DNA of 64,000 nucleotides, taken from positions 12,491,076 to 12,555,075 of the forward strand of contig OX387604.1 in the NCBI GenBank assembly GCA_947568835.1, given 5' to 3'. The notes beneath the pieces were generated by a model. That model was not told the DNA's origin. It saw nothing but the letters and a program-made list of their open reading frames with translations, and ran no database searches. The stretch's first letter is position 1. Each line of letters begins with the position of its first letter. The stretch is from Protonemura montana. Lineage: Eukaryota; Arthropoda; Insecta; Plecoptera; Nemouridae. Made by a program: the position numbers and the translations under genes. Below are positions 12,749 to 23,007 of the stretch, in pieces.

Positions 12749-13576
12749 CTAGAAAAAAAAATCCCTTGTTGAATACACAGAATAACGCTTGTCCAATGTG
12801 ATCAAATTTATAATCACGCCACAGACAGGCCCAGATTTTGGCGAATGCGACTTTGGCGGCAATATTCAGGGGCGAAATTTTAGTTAGTAAATTTAGGCAA
12901 TTTTCTTAAATATAACTAGCCACTCCACAGACTGAGCTTCCATGTCTTCATGTTTGTTATCAAGAATTAACAAATCACTACACACAATAAAGTATTTAAA
13001 CATTTCTTAAGAGCGGCATTGGTCTCAGTTATTTTTCGCGAACGTTATGTGCCGCTCGAGTATTGCCTAAACAAATATTACCTCTATTCTTAAATAATCC
13101 AACTGAACTCCGTCAAAACTCGTAGATTTATTTCAAAATACCATTGAAGCCGACATTTTCACCGGGCTGCCTTCCCTGACCTCAGTATTAGATTCTTTTT
13201 CAACTAGGGCTTCGCCCTAGGCGCCCTCGGGCGCAGCGCAGTAGTTATGACAGGGAGCTTCGCCCCCTGACTATTTACACACCGTGTAAAGTGTCGCGCA
13301 AGATTTTTTTTTAGCACGCAACGTGTTTCGCACTAAATGAGTTTTAAACGAACCCCCAAAAAGTGCCCAAAATTTACCCGTGGTCATCCAGACCTTATTA
13401 ACCCACTGTAAGCCGTCAATTTCAAACCATCGCAAAAAGTGTTTAAAGAAATTCATAAAAACTGTAAAAACGAATCAAAATGCACTATTTATTTTTGCCC
13501 AAAATTGCCCCCGGGTGTGGGAACACTACCCACCCACTGGAAAACTTAAATTTCATCAAGATTCTCAAGTTTCAAA
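12749..13576. other. Region upstream of receptor, no clear gene
   Basis: A minus-strand frame stays open for about 130 bp upstream of 12748 but lacks a start codon and any recognisable motif. The first receptor exon may be here or further right. From 13204 there is a cluster of hairpins, listed separately. Confidence 0.4.
13204..13290. repeat. Chain of four short hairpins
   Basis: CTAGGGC-TTC-GCCCTAG (13204-13220), GCGCCC-TC-GGGCGC (13221-13234), CAGGGAGC-TTC-GCCCCCTG (13251-13269, one mismatch) and TTTACAC-ACC-GTGTAAA (13274-13290). Three are perfect and all have 2-3 nt loops. The first three are GC-rich in an AT-rich setting. Confidence 0.9.
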
Positions 13577-14953
13577 GATGTAATTGTAATTGTAATTGTT
13601 CCTTTATTTCCATTTTTCTAAAGAAACACTCTTAGTACATATTATGACATATTATGTAGGAGCATGGAGACAAGTTTAAAAATTTACATTAATATACATA
13701 GGTATTTTCAGTTAATAACATCGTCACATCCATTCTAGCAATAAAATCTAGAGTAGTTACAAATACAATTAATTGCTGCTTCAAATTCGTCTAATGTATA
13801 AAATGCATGGTTCACTAAAAACATTTTTGTCAATTGTTTAAAAGCTTGTCTACTGGATGATTTTGATATGCTCAGGGAAATTGTTAAAAATCTTTGCTTT
13901 TATACTTAATGGTGTTTTTTCTGTGAAAGTCAGTCTTGTTCTAGGTTGTCGGTAATGGTTGCCTCTTCTCGTATTAAAATCATAAACATCACTTTGCTTT
14001 TTAAAACATTCAGGATTGTCAAATACAAATAAAACTAAATCTAGGATATAAAGACATGTAATAGTTAAAATCTTCAACTTTATAAATAATGGTTTACATG
14101 TTTGTCTATTTCCTGTACGACTGATTATTCTAAGGGCCCTTTTTTGTATAATGAAAATATTTATAACTGCAGGAGACCCTCCCCAAAGCAGGATACCGTA
14201 TTTTATTTTTGATTGTATCATTGCGTGAAACGCTATTACGGACGTGTGCTGCTCGCTGCTTGAAACCCTTTTTACATGTTCCTTCCATTTAAGTCTAAAA
14301 TCGACTGTAATGCCTAATAAGTCACACGAGTCTTTTGCAGTTAGGATCTTATTGATGTCACAGTTCACTTCCGTCAGTTCTGCCTTCCCATTCCCTTTAA
14401 AAATAATAACGTTTGTTTTGGCGCAGTTTAATTTCAATTGGTTGGGAGTGAACCATCCTTCTACTTTTCCAATCGCAACCGCGATATTTGCTAGAAGGTC
14501 ATTTTTATTAATCCCCTGAACAATTAGGCTTGTATCGTCTGCGTAGAGCACAACTTCCGTCTTCGCATTTGTTGCCGTTGTGGCCAGATCATTGACATAG
14601 ATGCTGAAAAGTGTTGGGGCCATCAAGGTCCCTTGAGAGATCCCGTGCATAACTGGCCTCCACGATGAACCGTCCTAGTCAAAATGTATTTTAACTTTCT
14701 GTTTCCTTTCGGTCAGGTATGACTCCATCCAGTTTATTACGGGCCCATTTATGCCATAGTGTTTCAGCTTATCGATTAGTTTTGCGTGATTGATTGTGCT
14801 AAACGCTTTAGACAGATCGCAAAATATTACAACCACTGCTTTCTTGCTTTCCAGACATTTTGTTACAGCAGATACGAGGCTAGAGTAATGTATAACATAA
14901 AATCTGTGGTAAGGGTCGAGAGGAGAGAACAATATTGTAGTTTTTTGGATTAA
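13577..14953 (-). mobile_element. 5'-truncated non-LTR retrotransposon (CR1/Jockey-like)
   Basis: The minus strand encodes reverse-transcriptase motifs: VVVIFCDLSKAFSTINH, HGISQGTLMAPTLFSIYVND, the catalytic box YADDTSLIV, LLGITVDFRLKWKEHV, and the thumb/C-terminal region with IQKRALRIISRTG and PLFIKLKILTITCLYI. An in-frame TAG (14675-14677) separates the two halves of the domain, so this copy is dead. The 3' end (left side) carries a (CAATTA)n-type short tandem tail at about 13577-13598, typical of CR1/RTE-like LINEs. The 5' end stops at a 21-C tract. No endonuclease domain remains. Confidence 0.88.
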
Positions 14954-14981
14954 CCCCCCCCCCCCCCCCCCCCCTCCCCCC
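14954..14981. repeat. Poly(C) tract
   Basis: Twenty-one C, one T, then six C, exactly at the 5' truncation point of the LINE fragment. Confidence 0.95.
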
Positions 14982-15152
14982 ATTGCTGTCCAAAATAACA
15001 AAATCATCCAACTATTAATAAAAGGTGTACAAATATAGAAAAAAATGTTATCAAAAAGATAAAAAAAATTACCAAAATACACCCCCTAAAAGGACCTGAA
15101 ATTGCCCCGCGGTTGTCATAACCTACACTACGCAAAGCAAAACGTCAATTCC

Positions 15153-15186
15153 AAGGTTTCAAAAGGTTTCAAAAGGTTTCAAAAGA
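15153..15186. repeat. 10-bp tandem repeat (AAGGTTTCAA)3
   Basis: Three head-to-tail copies of AAGGTTTCAA between the LINE fragment and the SINE to its right. Confidence 0.9.
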
Positions 15187-15241
15187 AAATCTCAAAAAAA
15201 CTATAGAAACGAGTAAAGACTTCGATTTTTGCAGAAACAAA

Positions 15242-15698
15242 CTTACAAATCCCGAATGGTTTGGCATGTTGGAAACACCGATTCTCGTGAGGTCATCGAA
15301 GATAAGCAACACTGTCCTGAGTCAGGTATTGGATGGGTGACCATCATACACATGACCAGTTCTGTTCGGGAGAGAGGTTGGAGGGATGAAGGTTATTACA
15401 GCAACTTCAATCGCCTTGCTAGTCAAACTCTCAAGAGTATGGATTTGTGGAGGAATCCTGATGTTCGCGTTGTACTGTCCTTCGGAAGGGACGTTAAGCC
15501 GGTGGTCCCCTTGGTGCTCTTCGACAAGAGTAGGCTAGATGAAGTAGTTCCCCTCATCCTTTCTAGGCTAGGCTAGGTTTATCGCCATTTTCATCATCAC
15601 CAACTCGTTCACCGACGCAATTAGACCAGTTCAACATGACCCGTTGTCCAAATAATAAGAGGTTAAATCCCACAAATAAATCAATCAATCAATTAATC
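15242..15698 (+). mobile_element. 5S rRNA-derived SINE (SINE3 type)
   Basis: The first 100 bp follow the internal part of a metazoan 5S rRNA: GGAAACACCGATTCTCGTGA near 15271, GAAGATAAGCAACACTG (A-box and intermediate element) near 15298, and TTGGATGGGTGACC (C-box) near 15329. This is followed by about 260 bp of non-ribosomal body and an ATCA-type tandem tail (15673-15698). The body recurs in inverse orientation at 58545-58868, and its 3' end at 16518-16630, which shows a dispersed family. The 115-codon open frame across it is incidental. It is not a 5S gene: the 5' third is missing or unrecognisable and there is no terminator at the expected position. Confidence 0.82.
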
Positions 15699-16517
15699 TG
15701 CTTTTTATTTACCTGTGTTGGTAGACGAGCTGAACACCAAATGAATGCTTTTAAAAGCTGGCCGTATGAGGCTCAAATCCTTAACCAACGCTTTATGGGC
15801 ATATATGGGAACACTGTCACGCGTTTCCTGCATGGATATCGGTTTTAAAGAATGGGCGAAAAACGCCAAGAAAAGCGTGGCCCCTATCTGTGCACAAGTC
15901 ATGTCAAAAAATACAACTTCATTTAAACTGGAAATGAAATGTTCTTGCACGAAGTAAGGTCCTTTCACTTCTAGTTTGTAGAAATAGCGTGCTGACTATC
16001 GGAGGTACTGCCCCATGTGCAAACACAGTAAGCGTATGGAAAAACTGTAAATGATTGGGCTAATGTGCTTTCTAGTTTGTATACCTTTGACCAACTGCCG
16101 GTAATGTTTCCAGAGATTAACGTGTGTGACTCGTTTCATAGTAAGCCAACTCACATTAGTGGGAGAATATTAAAATACGTACATACATGTCTAACCTATT
16201 CAATTTGTATCCCATTAAAACAATATAACAGTGGAATAGCGCGATTGAACTTAAGTTTCTGCATGGCATGTCGGTTGCGAGAATTACACTAACTATTTCT
16301 TAAATATAAATATTGTTGGTTAACATGCTTTTACTTAAACAGACGTGATTTGATATGCTTATTCAGAGTTAGTGATATCCGAACAAAAAGATATTTTGGA
16401 ACTAGCCCGCTAAATTTCTCAGCCAAAACAGAGTTAGCATAATACAGTATGTTTTTGTTTTCATGCATGAAAGTGTGAACTTATTGTAAGATAAATTAAC
16501 GAGCAGTAGTCCAGATT
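15699..16517. other. Intergenic, nothing recognised
   Basis: Short frames on both strands at 15705-15970 mirror each other and show no family motif. No gene is supported. Confidence 0.5.
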
Positions 16518-16630
16518 TGATTTATTGGTTCTTGGGGTTTAACGACGCACTGTTTTGACAACGGTCCCTGCGGTACTGGTCGGAGAATGAGTGGATGTTG
16601 ATGATCCTGACCTTGCCTAGAAGGAAGGAA
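16518..16630 (-). mobile_element. 3' fragment of the 5S-SINE family
   Basis: TTTAACGACGCACTGTTTTGACA (16539 onward) and the following CGGTACTGGTC...GAGTGGAT match the 3' end of the element at 58545-58680, in the same (minus) orientation. No 5S head is present. Confidence 0.75.
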
Positions 16631-17415
16631 CATAATGAAAGAACAGCTCAAATTGAATGTAAGAATGTAATGAATCTTTTAAACCTGTCGGTGAGTTTGT
16701 CATGAAATAACAACTGATTGTCACATGCCAGCATCCCCAATGTCATCGAGTCCAGCATCACTGTTGTGTGGAACAAGCAATGCAATTGGAAGGGTTTATA
16801 GCTGTGAGATGGACTTCGTTAGGTCGTATATCCCAGATCTTTGTCAGGTTAACCACGACTCCAGAGAACTTGAGTGATGAGCGTAGCGAGCGCCAGTCAC
16901 AATGCGGTAGGGTTATTCCCACGCCCCAAAGCCCATCTACCCAATCTCGTCTCGGTGGCTCATTGCAAAAGTCGCTTCCCATTCATCGCACTAATGTGCT
17001 CGAAGTCAAATCGTAATAGGTCAGATTTTTTTTTTTTTTTAAGTGGCGACTGGAATTAATTATTGGAGACAAATTGCCTCACGTGTTTTTTAATAACTCA
17101 ATCTCCTGGGAAAAAGTGGAAATTTGGCTGGGTGAAAACGTTCTGCTCATATCTTGCACCTGCTATTACACTGAGACCTTCGTCTGCTATTCAAATATCT
17201 GTTTATTCCCCCCAGTTCTCAACTAGTCTCGGTAGCTGAATGGAAAAGTATCTTCTCTGGCGTAGAAAAAAAATCCTTTTGGCATAGAATAAAAAGAAAA
17301 TTTCATCTCATAAAAGTTTTAACTCGTAATCAAGCAGACTGGAACCGAAAAGTAATATAATATAAAAATAATAATAAATAATATCATAAATAATAATAAA
17401 GTAACGAAAAAAAGT

Positions 17416-17508
17416 CTGGGCGTCAATTTTTGAGAGGTAATTAGTGTTCCTAATAATAATATACCCCGACCATTGGAAGCGTTTGCAATTTAAACCAGAT
17501 TTTGCATA
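17416..17508 (+). mobile_element. tRNA-SINE body fragment
   Basis: GGGCGTCAATTTTTGAGAGG through GCGTTTGCAATTTAAA matches the body of the more complete copy at 17653-17813. The tRNA head is missing. Confidence 0.75.
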
Positions 17509-17652
17509 TTTAAAAATGCATCCAACGTTAACTTGGAGTTACTGAAGATTGAATGGTTATGATCAGAGTGACAGTGAGTATTCACAGACTTTGTTCTACT
17601 CCTTGGTGATCCGTGATTCTCATCAAATTCACTAAAATCCTGTCAAATATGA

Positions 17653-17813
17653 TGTGTCTAAGTAGCTTAATTGGTTAGAGCAACACCTGCAACAGGTGAA
17701 AATCGAACGTCGATTCCCCGTTTAGGCATCAATTTTTGAGAGGTTATTAGTGTTCCTAATAATAAGATACTCCGCACATTGCAATGGTTCGGAATTTAAA
17801 TCAGATTTTGCAT
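17653..17813 (+). mobile_element. tRNA-derived SINE
   Basis: The tRNA-like head (17653-17728) shows an A-box (TAGCTTAATTGGTTAGAGC), an anticodon-arm-like CACC-TGCAACA-GGTG, a B-box-like GTCGATTCC and complementary acceptor ends (TGTCTAA / TTTAGGCA). It is followed by the family body ATCAATTTTTGAGAGG...TCGGAATTTAAATC. Other copies are at 17416-17508, 47600-47722 and 56931-57935. It is not called a tRNA gene because the anticodon loop is irregular (no U33) and the same head is repeated with this body. Confidence 0.8.
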
Positions 17814-18631
17814 AGGAACTCTGCTGTTTGGAAAAGGTTACACTTTCTTACTTCTTTGGTTCTATACTTCTATTGTTAAACTTCTTTATTTTTCACACAC
17901 TGAAAAAAAAACAATATCGAAACCGTTAATTACAAAGACTAGTTTTATTGCTGTCAAATTGTATGTAGGTTTATGAATTTCACTAGAACATCCATAGTGA
18001 AACAAATTTATGAACCACAAAAAAAACTCCTATATTACAAGTAGTATGAGCAATTGAAAACTTCTTTGCTATTAGTTTGCAGAACATACCTATAATACCA
18101 ACAATTAGGAAAAAAATATATAATTTACTGCAGAGCTAGAAAATTAGTGTTAAGAGCATGTTCTATATCGACAACACTTGGCCACATTCGTGTTGTCAAC
18201 TGTTGCGGAAAGGATTTTCACAACATTTTGTATGTACATGGGACAAGTTTCCTTGCACGCAAGACTTTCGCGACAGACTGTTGCGAAAAATGTTACCGTG
18301 TAATAGGGGCTTTAGATTTCCACTAGAATAAAATTGGCACAACATGTAAAATAATTTTTCTCTCAAATTTGATGAACTACTTGTTTCTTAAATATTATTA
18401 TGTCGCAAGCTAAGGAGCATTCTTAGTTAGTAAATAATTTTAAAATTAAATAAAATACTCTCGCTTGGAGCATCCTGAAGACATGTCATGTTCGGCTCAT
18501 TTCTACAAAAAAACGAAACCAGTTGGTTGATAAGTATTAAAAACGAACCACTCTTTTTATTGTGTGCTTCTGGCTCCCACAGAGAAAGTTGGATTTTACA
18601 TTAAAAAATATTGTTTAATAATAAGTTAACA
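17814..18631. other. Intergenic, nothing recognised
   Basis: AT-rich sequence. A GC-richer patch at 18160-18300 contains loosely repeated GTTGCG/ACAACA words, possibly an old repeat. Confidence 0.5.
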
Positions 18632-18800
18632 GTTTTAACAATAACTATTTGAAATGGGGTTTGATTGCTAATAAAGGACAACTAAATTAATTCAAGGAAA
18701 TTTAGTTGTCCTTTACTTAGCATTCAAAACCCATTTCAAATAGTTTTTGTTAAAACTAGTGCTAAGGTTAAATCAAGTAGACATGAGTCTAAAAACCATC
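18632..18800. mobile_element. Foldback element, family F2, copy 1
   Basis: Arms of about 57 bp, 18632-18689 and 18699-18756, are inverted copies of each other (AACTATTTGAAATGGGGTTT versus AACCCATTTCAAATAGTT) around a roughly 10-bp centre. The right arm continues into CTAGTGCTAAGGTTAAATCA...CTAAAAACCATC (18755-18800), which has no partner on the left. A second copy with the same asymmetric extension is at 45680-45872. Confidence 0.88.
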
Positions 18801-19133
18801 AATTTAACAGTTAATCTCTAAGTAGTAAAGTTTTCTTCTGATCTAACAAAAGATTTTTTTTTTATTGTTCTATTTTAAGACTATTAAAATGAAATGTTGG
18901 AGCAATTTTAAATATGTATTTATTTTGGTACTAGCTAGGATGCAAGCCCAAGCATCTGGAAAAAAACAGAGTGGCCATACAATTTCTAATGTATTTGGTA
19001 CGTACCCCAATTGATTTTCTTACTAGACGCCATCGGTACTTTGCTGCACCGAGCCTATTTGAGAAACAATTTATTTTTAAAATGCTAATTGGTAAAAGTG
19101 GCAAGAGGCTGGTATAAATACTGGGGATAAGGT

Positions 19134-19291
19134 TTGAAGGAAAGGCAACTTACGGAAAACGAGAATGACGGTTGCAAAAGATGCGGAGAGTTGTTGAAAA
19201 TTGTGTTAGTGGCAACCGAATGACTGAAACCTTGACAACTCTCTGCATCTTTTGCAACTGCCTTCTTTGCTTTGGTGCAATGCATTTCCTT
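19134..19291. mobile_element. Foldback element, possible F1 relative
   Basis: A perfect 24-bp inverted pair (19171-19194 and 19236-19259; GTTGCAAAAGATGC...GAGAGTTGT) sits inside longer, weaker arms that start GAAGGAAAGGCAACTTACGG and end CATTTCCTTC. The outer words resemble the F1 family at 22471-22645 and 54886-55104, but the inner arms differ. Confidence 0.8.
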
Positions 19292-21665
19292 CTGTATTTT
19301 TTAAAATTCTGATACTGAAAAGCTCCATGTGCCAGCTAGAAGTGTGCATTAAGTGCTGTGATTTTTAAAGTTAATTTCAAATTTTAATTTTGATTCCACT
19401 AGCTGGACAAGAAAGTATTTTTGTATTTAATTTTTTAATTTATTCTCTGATATATTCAATGGCATGTATTATTCTAAATTAAAAAGAACTATCATCAATT
19501 TATTATTATTGTAAAAATTGTGAATCTGTTTCGATTGAAACAATTTACAGGATCAACCCCTGCATTCTAAATATAGTTGGAAAAATGTTCCAAAAATACA
19601 ACTCACAAAATCAATTAAATATTTAACAAATAAATAATTATCAAAATCGGACATTTTGAGCATTATATCGACATAGTTTAATATCTAAAATAATGAAATC
19701 ATATTTTCCTTATAGATGTAATGTTAATATTGCTGTTGAAAAAACAGATGGCACTGCACAATTTATTTGCTTGTATGGATAACAGCAATGTACCTACATT
19801 ACCATTTCATGAACTTGACGAGTAAAGTAGTTTAGACAAACTCACTAAGCCCACTGTAAGCTGGGCTGGGTAATTAAAAAAATGTATCAATAAAAATAAA
19901 AACTGAAGTTTTTTCTATTTAAGTACATTTTTTTTTTCATTTAAAATCAATCAATTTTTATATCAATGCAAATTTCCCAAATATTTGGCATGCATAGGTG
20001 AGGCACAACTAGTAGATAAATGTAGAAAACTGTAGTAGAAAAAAAATAGAGCACAAACTACTGTCATAATCTGTGCTGTCATCTATTATCAATAAAATAA
20101 AAAATTAAGTGTAGTTTATTTTAAACCAAATCTGCTCAAATGTGCTCTTTTTGAAGTAACATACTCGGGAGTTCAACTTTTTGACTGGACTGTTATACGA
20201 GTTTATGAAGATACTTCTTAATTTCATTAAGTAAATGAGTAGTACAGTTTATACGAGCACACCGTAGTGTAATGAATGAACAAGGGTTTTAAAATGTCAG
20301 CAAAACAAATTGTTGTTTTCCATTTTCAGGAAAAATCAATTGTTTTGGGAAAAATTCATTTTTGACCAAAATTGCTTTATGACTTTGTTGACTGTGAAAG
20401 AGCACCAAATGCCAATCATAAAAATCACTAATATACGAGTCCTACTTGTGTGCTGTTAGTGCATAAATATTGCCAAATAAAATTACAAGTAAATATTTGT
20501 TTATCAATATTTGTCATAGAAAGTCTTTGTTGCTCATATCAAAGATGCTTAGACTTTTCAATGGATTTTTAAGCAAAACTTTTCATAATAAAGAAAAGTA
20601 AATACTTCTAGCTGAACCAAAAAAGAACTTTATTATCTCATTTTGATTGGGCCTTTAAACTTGATATACATTAATATCCTGAAGATATCGGCGCCAACGC
20701 CGACGGAACGTCAACTTTTTAGGTCCTTTTTAGGACCACAAGTCAATCTCAACAGAGCAAGTCCAATACTCACCACAACATTAATATTATTGCTTTATTT
20801 TTTGTTTATCTTTAAAAAATTTGGGAATATTTTAAAATTTGCCATTTTTTACAAATGGAGAAAGAAGAGATGCAATGAGATGATTAAAAAAACTATAAGA
20901 AGCAAAATTAGAATTTCTCTTTGAAATTAACAAAGTTGTTACTACAATTTTTTTTTAATGTAATTGAATGCTTTTTTTAGTGTTTCCTTTCCATCAGGAA
21001 AAAACTCCTGAACAGACAGGTTATCCCTTCATCTGTACTTTTTTTTGGCTGTTTAAAACCCTTAAATTAACCGTAACCATACTTGCTCACACCATTCTGA
21101 TGATAAATAACTAAATACCAAAAAGTGTGTGCGCGTGTGTTTAACTTAAGTGTTAGTTTTGTGCCAGTTCTAAAATGTTCATTTAAATGCAAAAGAAATT
21201 AGAAGTATCTGATTGGCTGTGACAATGGAAAAGTGTCTTTAAATGGCACTTATCGTTCCAACTTGCCATTGTAAAACTGGCCATAGATGTGAAAAAAGGA
21301 CAACAATAATGATAATTCCTAATTTAAGGGAATTAAAAAAAAAGTTCTAGGAGCATATACCAATTTTACAAAACATTACTAACTCTGATTGATGTTGTTG
21401 ACGATTAATATTCAACGTTACACTCTTGGACTCACAACAGTATGTAAGTAAAAAAATGTCCAGGCATCTAATCCCTGTCATGTAGACTTTTACCTGGCAC
21501 TTGATAACATATCACGCACAGAACCGCTCATAAATTAAAGTTGTATTGTGACATTGATTAGCCCATAGTTGTCCTTGCCTGGTTTACTATACCATTTTTT
21601 TAGGTGTATGTATTTTTCAAACGTCAGCTACAAAATGAAAGGTATATGATACTGTGGAAGTTGAA
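19292..21665. other. Intergenic, AT-rich, nothing recognised
   Basis: No open frame with a recognisable motif on either strand. The right end must contain the 3' UTR of the methyltransferase gene. Confidence 0.5.
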
Positions 21666-23007
21666 TCACCTGCCAGGCCACTGGTGATCTTTATCTGTGA
21701 GCGGGACGTAGACAACTCCCATTAGCGTTTTCCGCACTATCGACCCATCCATCAGCTTGTCAACTTGTTCCAGTTCTTGGCTTCCACCTTCTGGCCCGAC
21801 TGGCACAATCAAGCGCCCTCCAGGTTTCAATTGTTCAATCAACTGTTGGAAGAAATGCAGATGGTCAATATTTTTTATCATAGGATGGATGATTTAAGTT
21901 TGTTTGGCCTTTTATTAAAATCAACCTACTATTCTCGGCAATGTAGGGGAAGCTGCCCCTACGTGAATGGCATTGTAAGGTCCATTTTCCGGAGATCCCA
22001 ATCTGCCATCGCCAACTGTTAAAGTATGAAAATGTCATATCACCAACTCAGTTAAGGTAATCGGTTATTTGTTTAAAGCTGGACATTCTTCTTCTTTATC
22101 AGGTAACCAGACAAATTCAGGGACATGAAAAGAAATTGCATTTCCACCTACCTATCAAAGTTATCCGATTTGATTCGAGAAGGTGGGGTTTATCTCTTTT
22201 CACATTTTCAATGGAAAAGTCCACTAACTCTTTGATGTGGTCGATGCCTATAGCTTGGCCAGTCTGCCCCAGCATAAGCGCCATACAGACAGTAAGATAT
22301 CCACTTCCAGAACCAACATCTAGTGCTTTTTCGCCTTCAATAAGATGATTTTTCAGCAGTTCCAAGGCATGTGCATGCTGAAAACAATCATTAACAATAT
22401 ACTGACACAGATATATATATGTACATATATTATAAGTACTGCAAATAGGTGCTAAAAAGCTGGATATTAATTGTGATAAAGAAGGAAGAGCAACTTATCG
22501 AAGATGAAAATTGGTGTCGCGTGGTGCACTTGTTGAAAAATTATCGGATTTTTTAAAAATAATTTATTGAAAAGTGCACCATGCAATGCTAATTTTCTTC
22601 TCTGGTAAGTTGAATTTTCTCTCTCTTTCTTTCTTCATCACAAATAATTATAAGTAGATTGTCATATTGTTACATTTACCAATTTAAAAAAAAATTTAAT
22701 GTGCCCATACCATATGTGGGGCGCTGATGGTGACACCAAACCCAATGCCCTGAGGAGCATCCTTGTATGCATTAAACTTGGCATAGTTGCCCCGATCAAC
22801 TTCGTGCATTACATCTTCCACAACTTGACTCTTTATGATCCCATTTGCTGCAAAATTCAGTTGAATCAAATTTAAATTTCATTATGGAACAATTGTTCAT
22901 TAAATATAGCAAGCAAACAAGTGATCACTTTTTAACATTTTGTGATACTCACCTTTTAGATTTAATATCAGGTCTGCATTGTCTTTACCATGCGACCTCC
23001 AAGCCAT
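21666..23007 (-). CDS. PCMT1: Protein-L-isoaspartate (D-aspartate) O-methyltransferase
   Basis: Cytosolic repair enzyme that transfers a methyl group from S-adenosylmethionine to isoaspartyl residues of damaged proteins. Exons: 22953-23007 (ATG), 22711-22847, 22152-22377, 21930-22015 and 21666-21842 (TGA); 226 residues, matching the family's usual 226-227. Motifs: start [10 protein letters not shown], typical of animal PCMT1; [11 protein letters not shown] with the conserved Ser60; the SAM-binding glycine loop [12 protein letters not shown] (about 82-93); [13 protein letters not shown]-terminal [16 protein letters not shown] and [15 protein letters not shown]. All phases agree. An acceptor lies about 45 bp upstream of the ATG, so a 5' exon (UTR or N-terminal extension, as in some vertebrate isoforms) probably lies between 23060 and 23450. 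The gene is divergent from the SLC3A2-like gene. Confidence 0.97.
22471..22645. mobile_element. Foldback element, family F1, copy 1
   Basis: In a PCMT intron. The left arm (TTGTGATAAAGAAGGAAGAG, then CAACTTATCGAAGATGAAAA, ending GGTGCACTT) is repeated inverted on the right, from AAGTGCACCATGC through TTTTCTTCTCTGGTAAGTTG to TTCTTCATCACAA. Arms are about 60-70 bp, centre about 40 bp. The terminal part is shared with 54886-55104. Confidence 0.85.

Noticed and set aside
12749-12880. Extension of the receptor exon upstream
   Set aside because: The frame is open but has no start, runs into a stop, and crosses a strong TTTTTTTTCTAG acceptor; homology of the extra residues to receptor N-termini is not visible.
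15265-15345. Possible 5S rRNA gene
   Set aside because: Many substitutions, no recognisable 5' end, no T-run terminator; continuous with a repeat body.
15229-15576. 115-codon plus-strand open frame
   Set aside because: Lies entirely within the 5S-derived SINE; the product has no domain, and the sequence recurs in inverse orientation elsewhere.
16768-17059. Mirror-image short open frames on both strands
   Set aside because: No recognisable motif and no splice support in a repeat-rich block.
17653-17728. Possible tRNA gene
   Set aside because: Acceptor and T-arm like, but the anticodon loop lacks U33 and the same head is fused to a repeated body at other sites; called a SINE.
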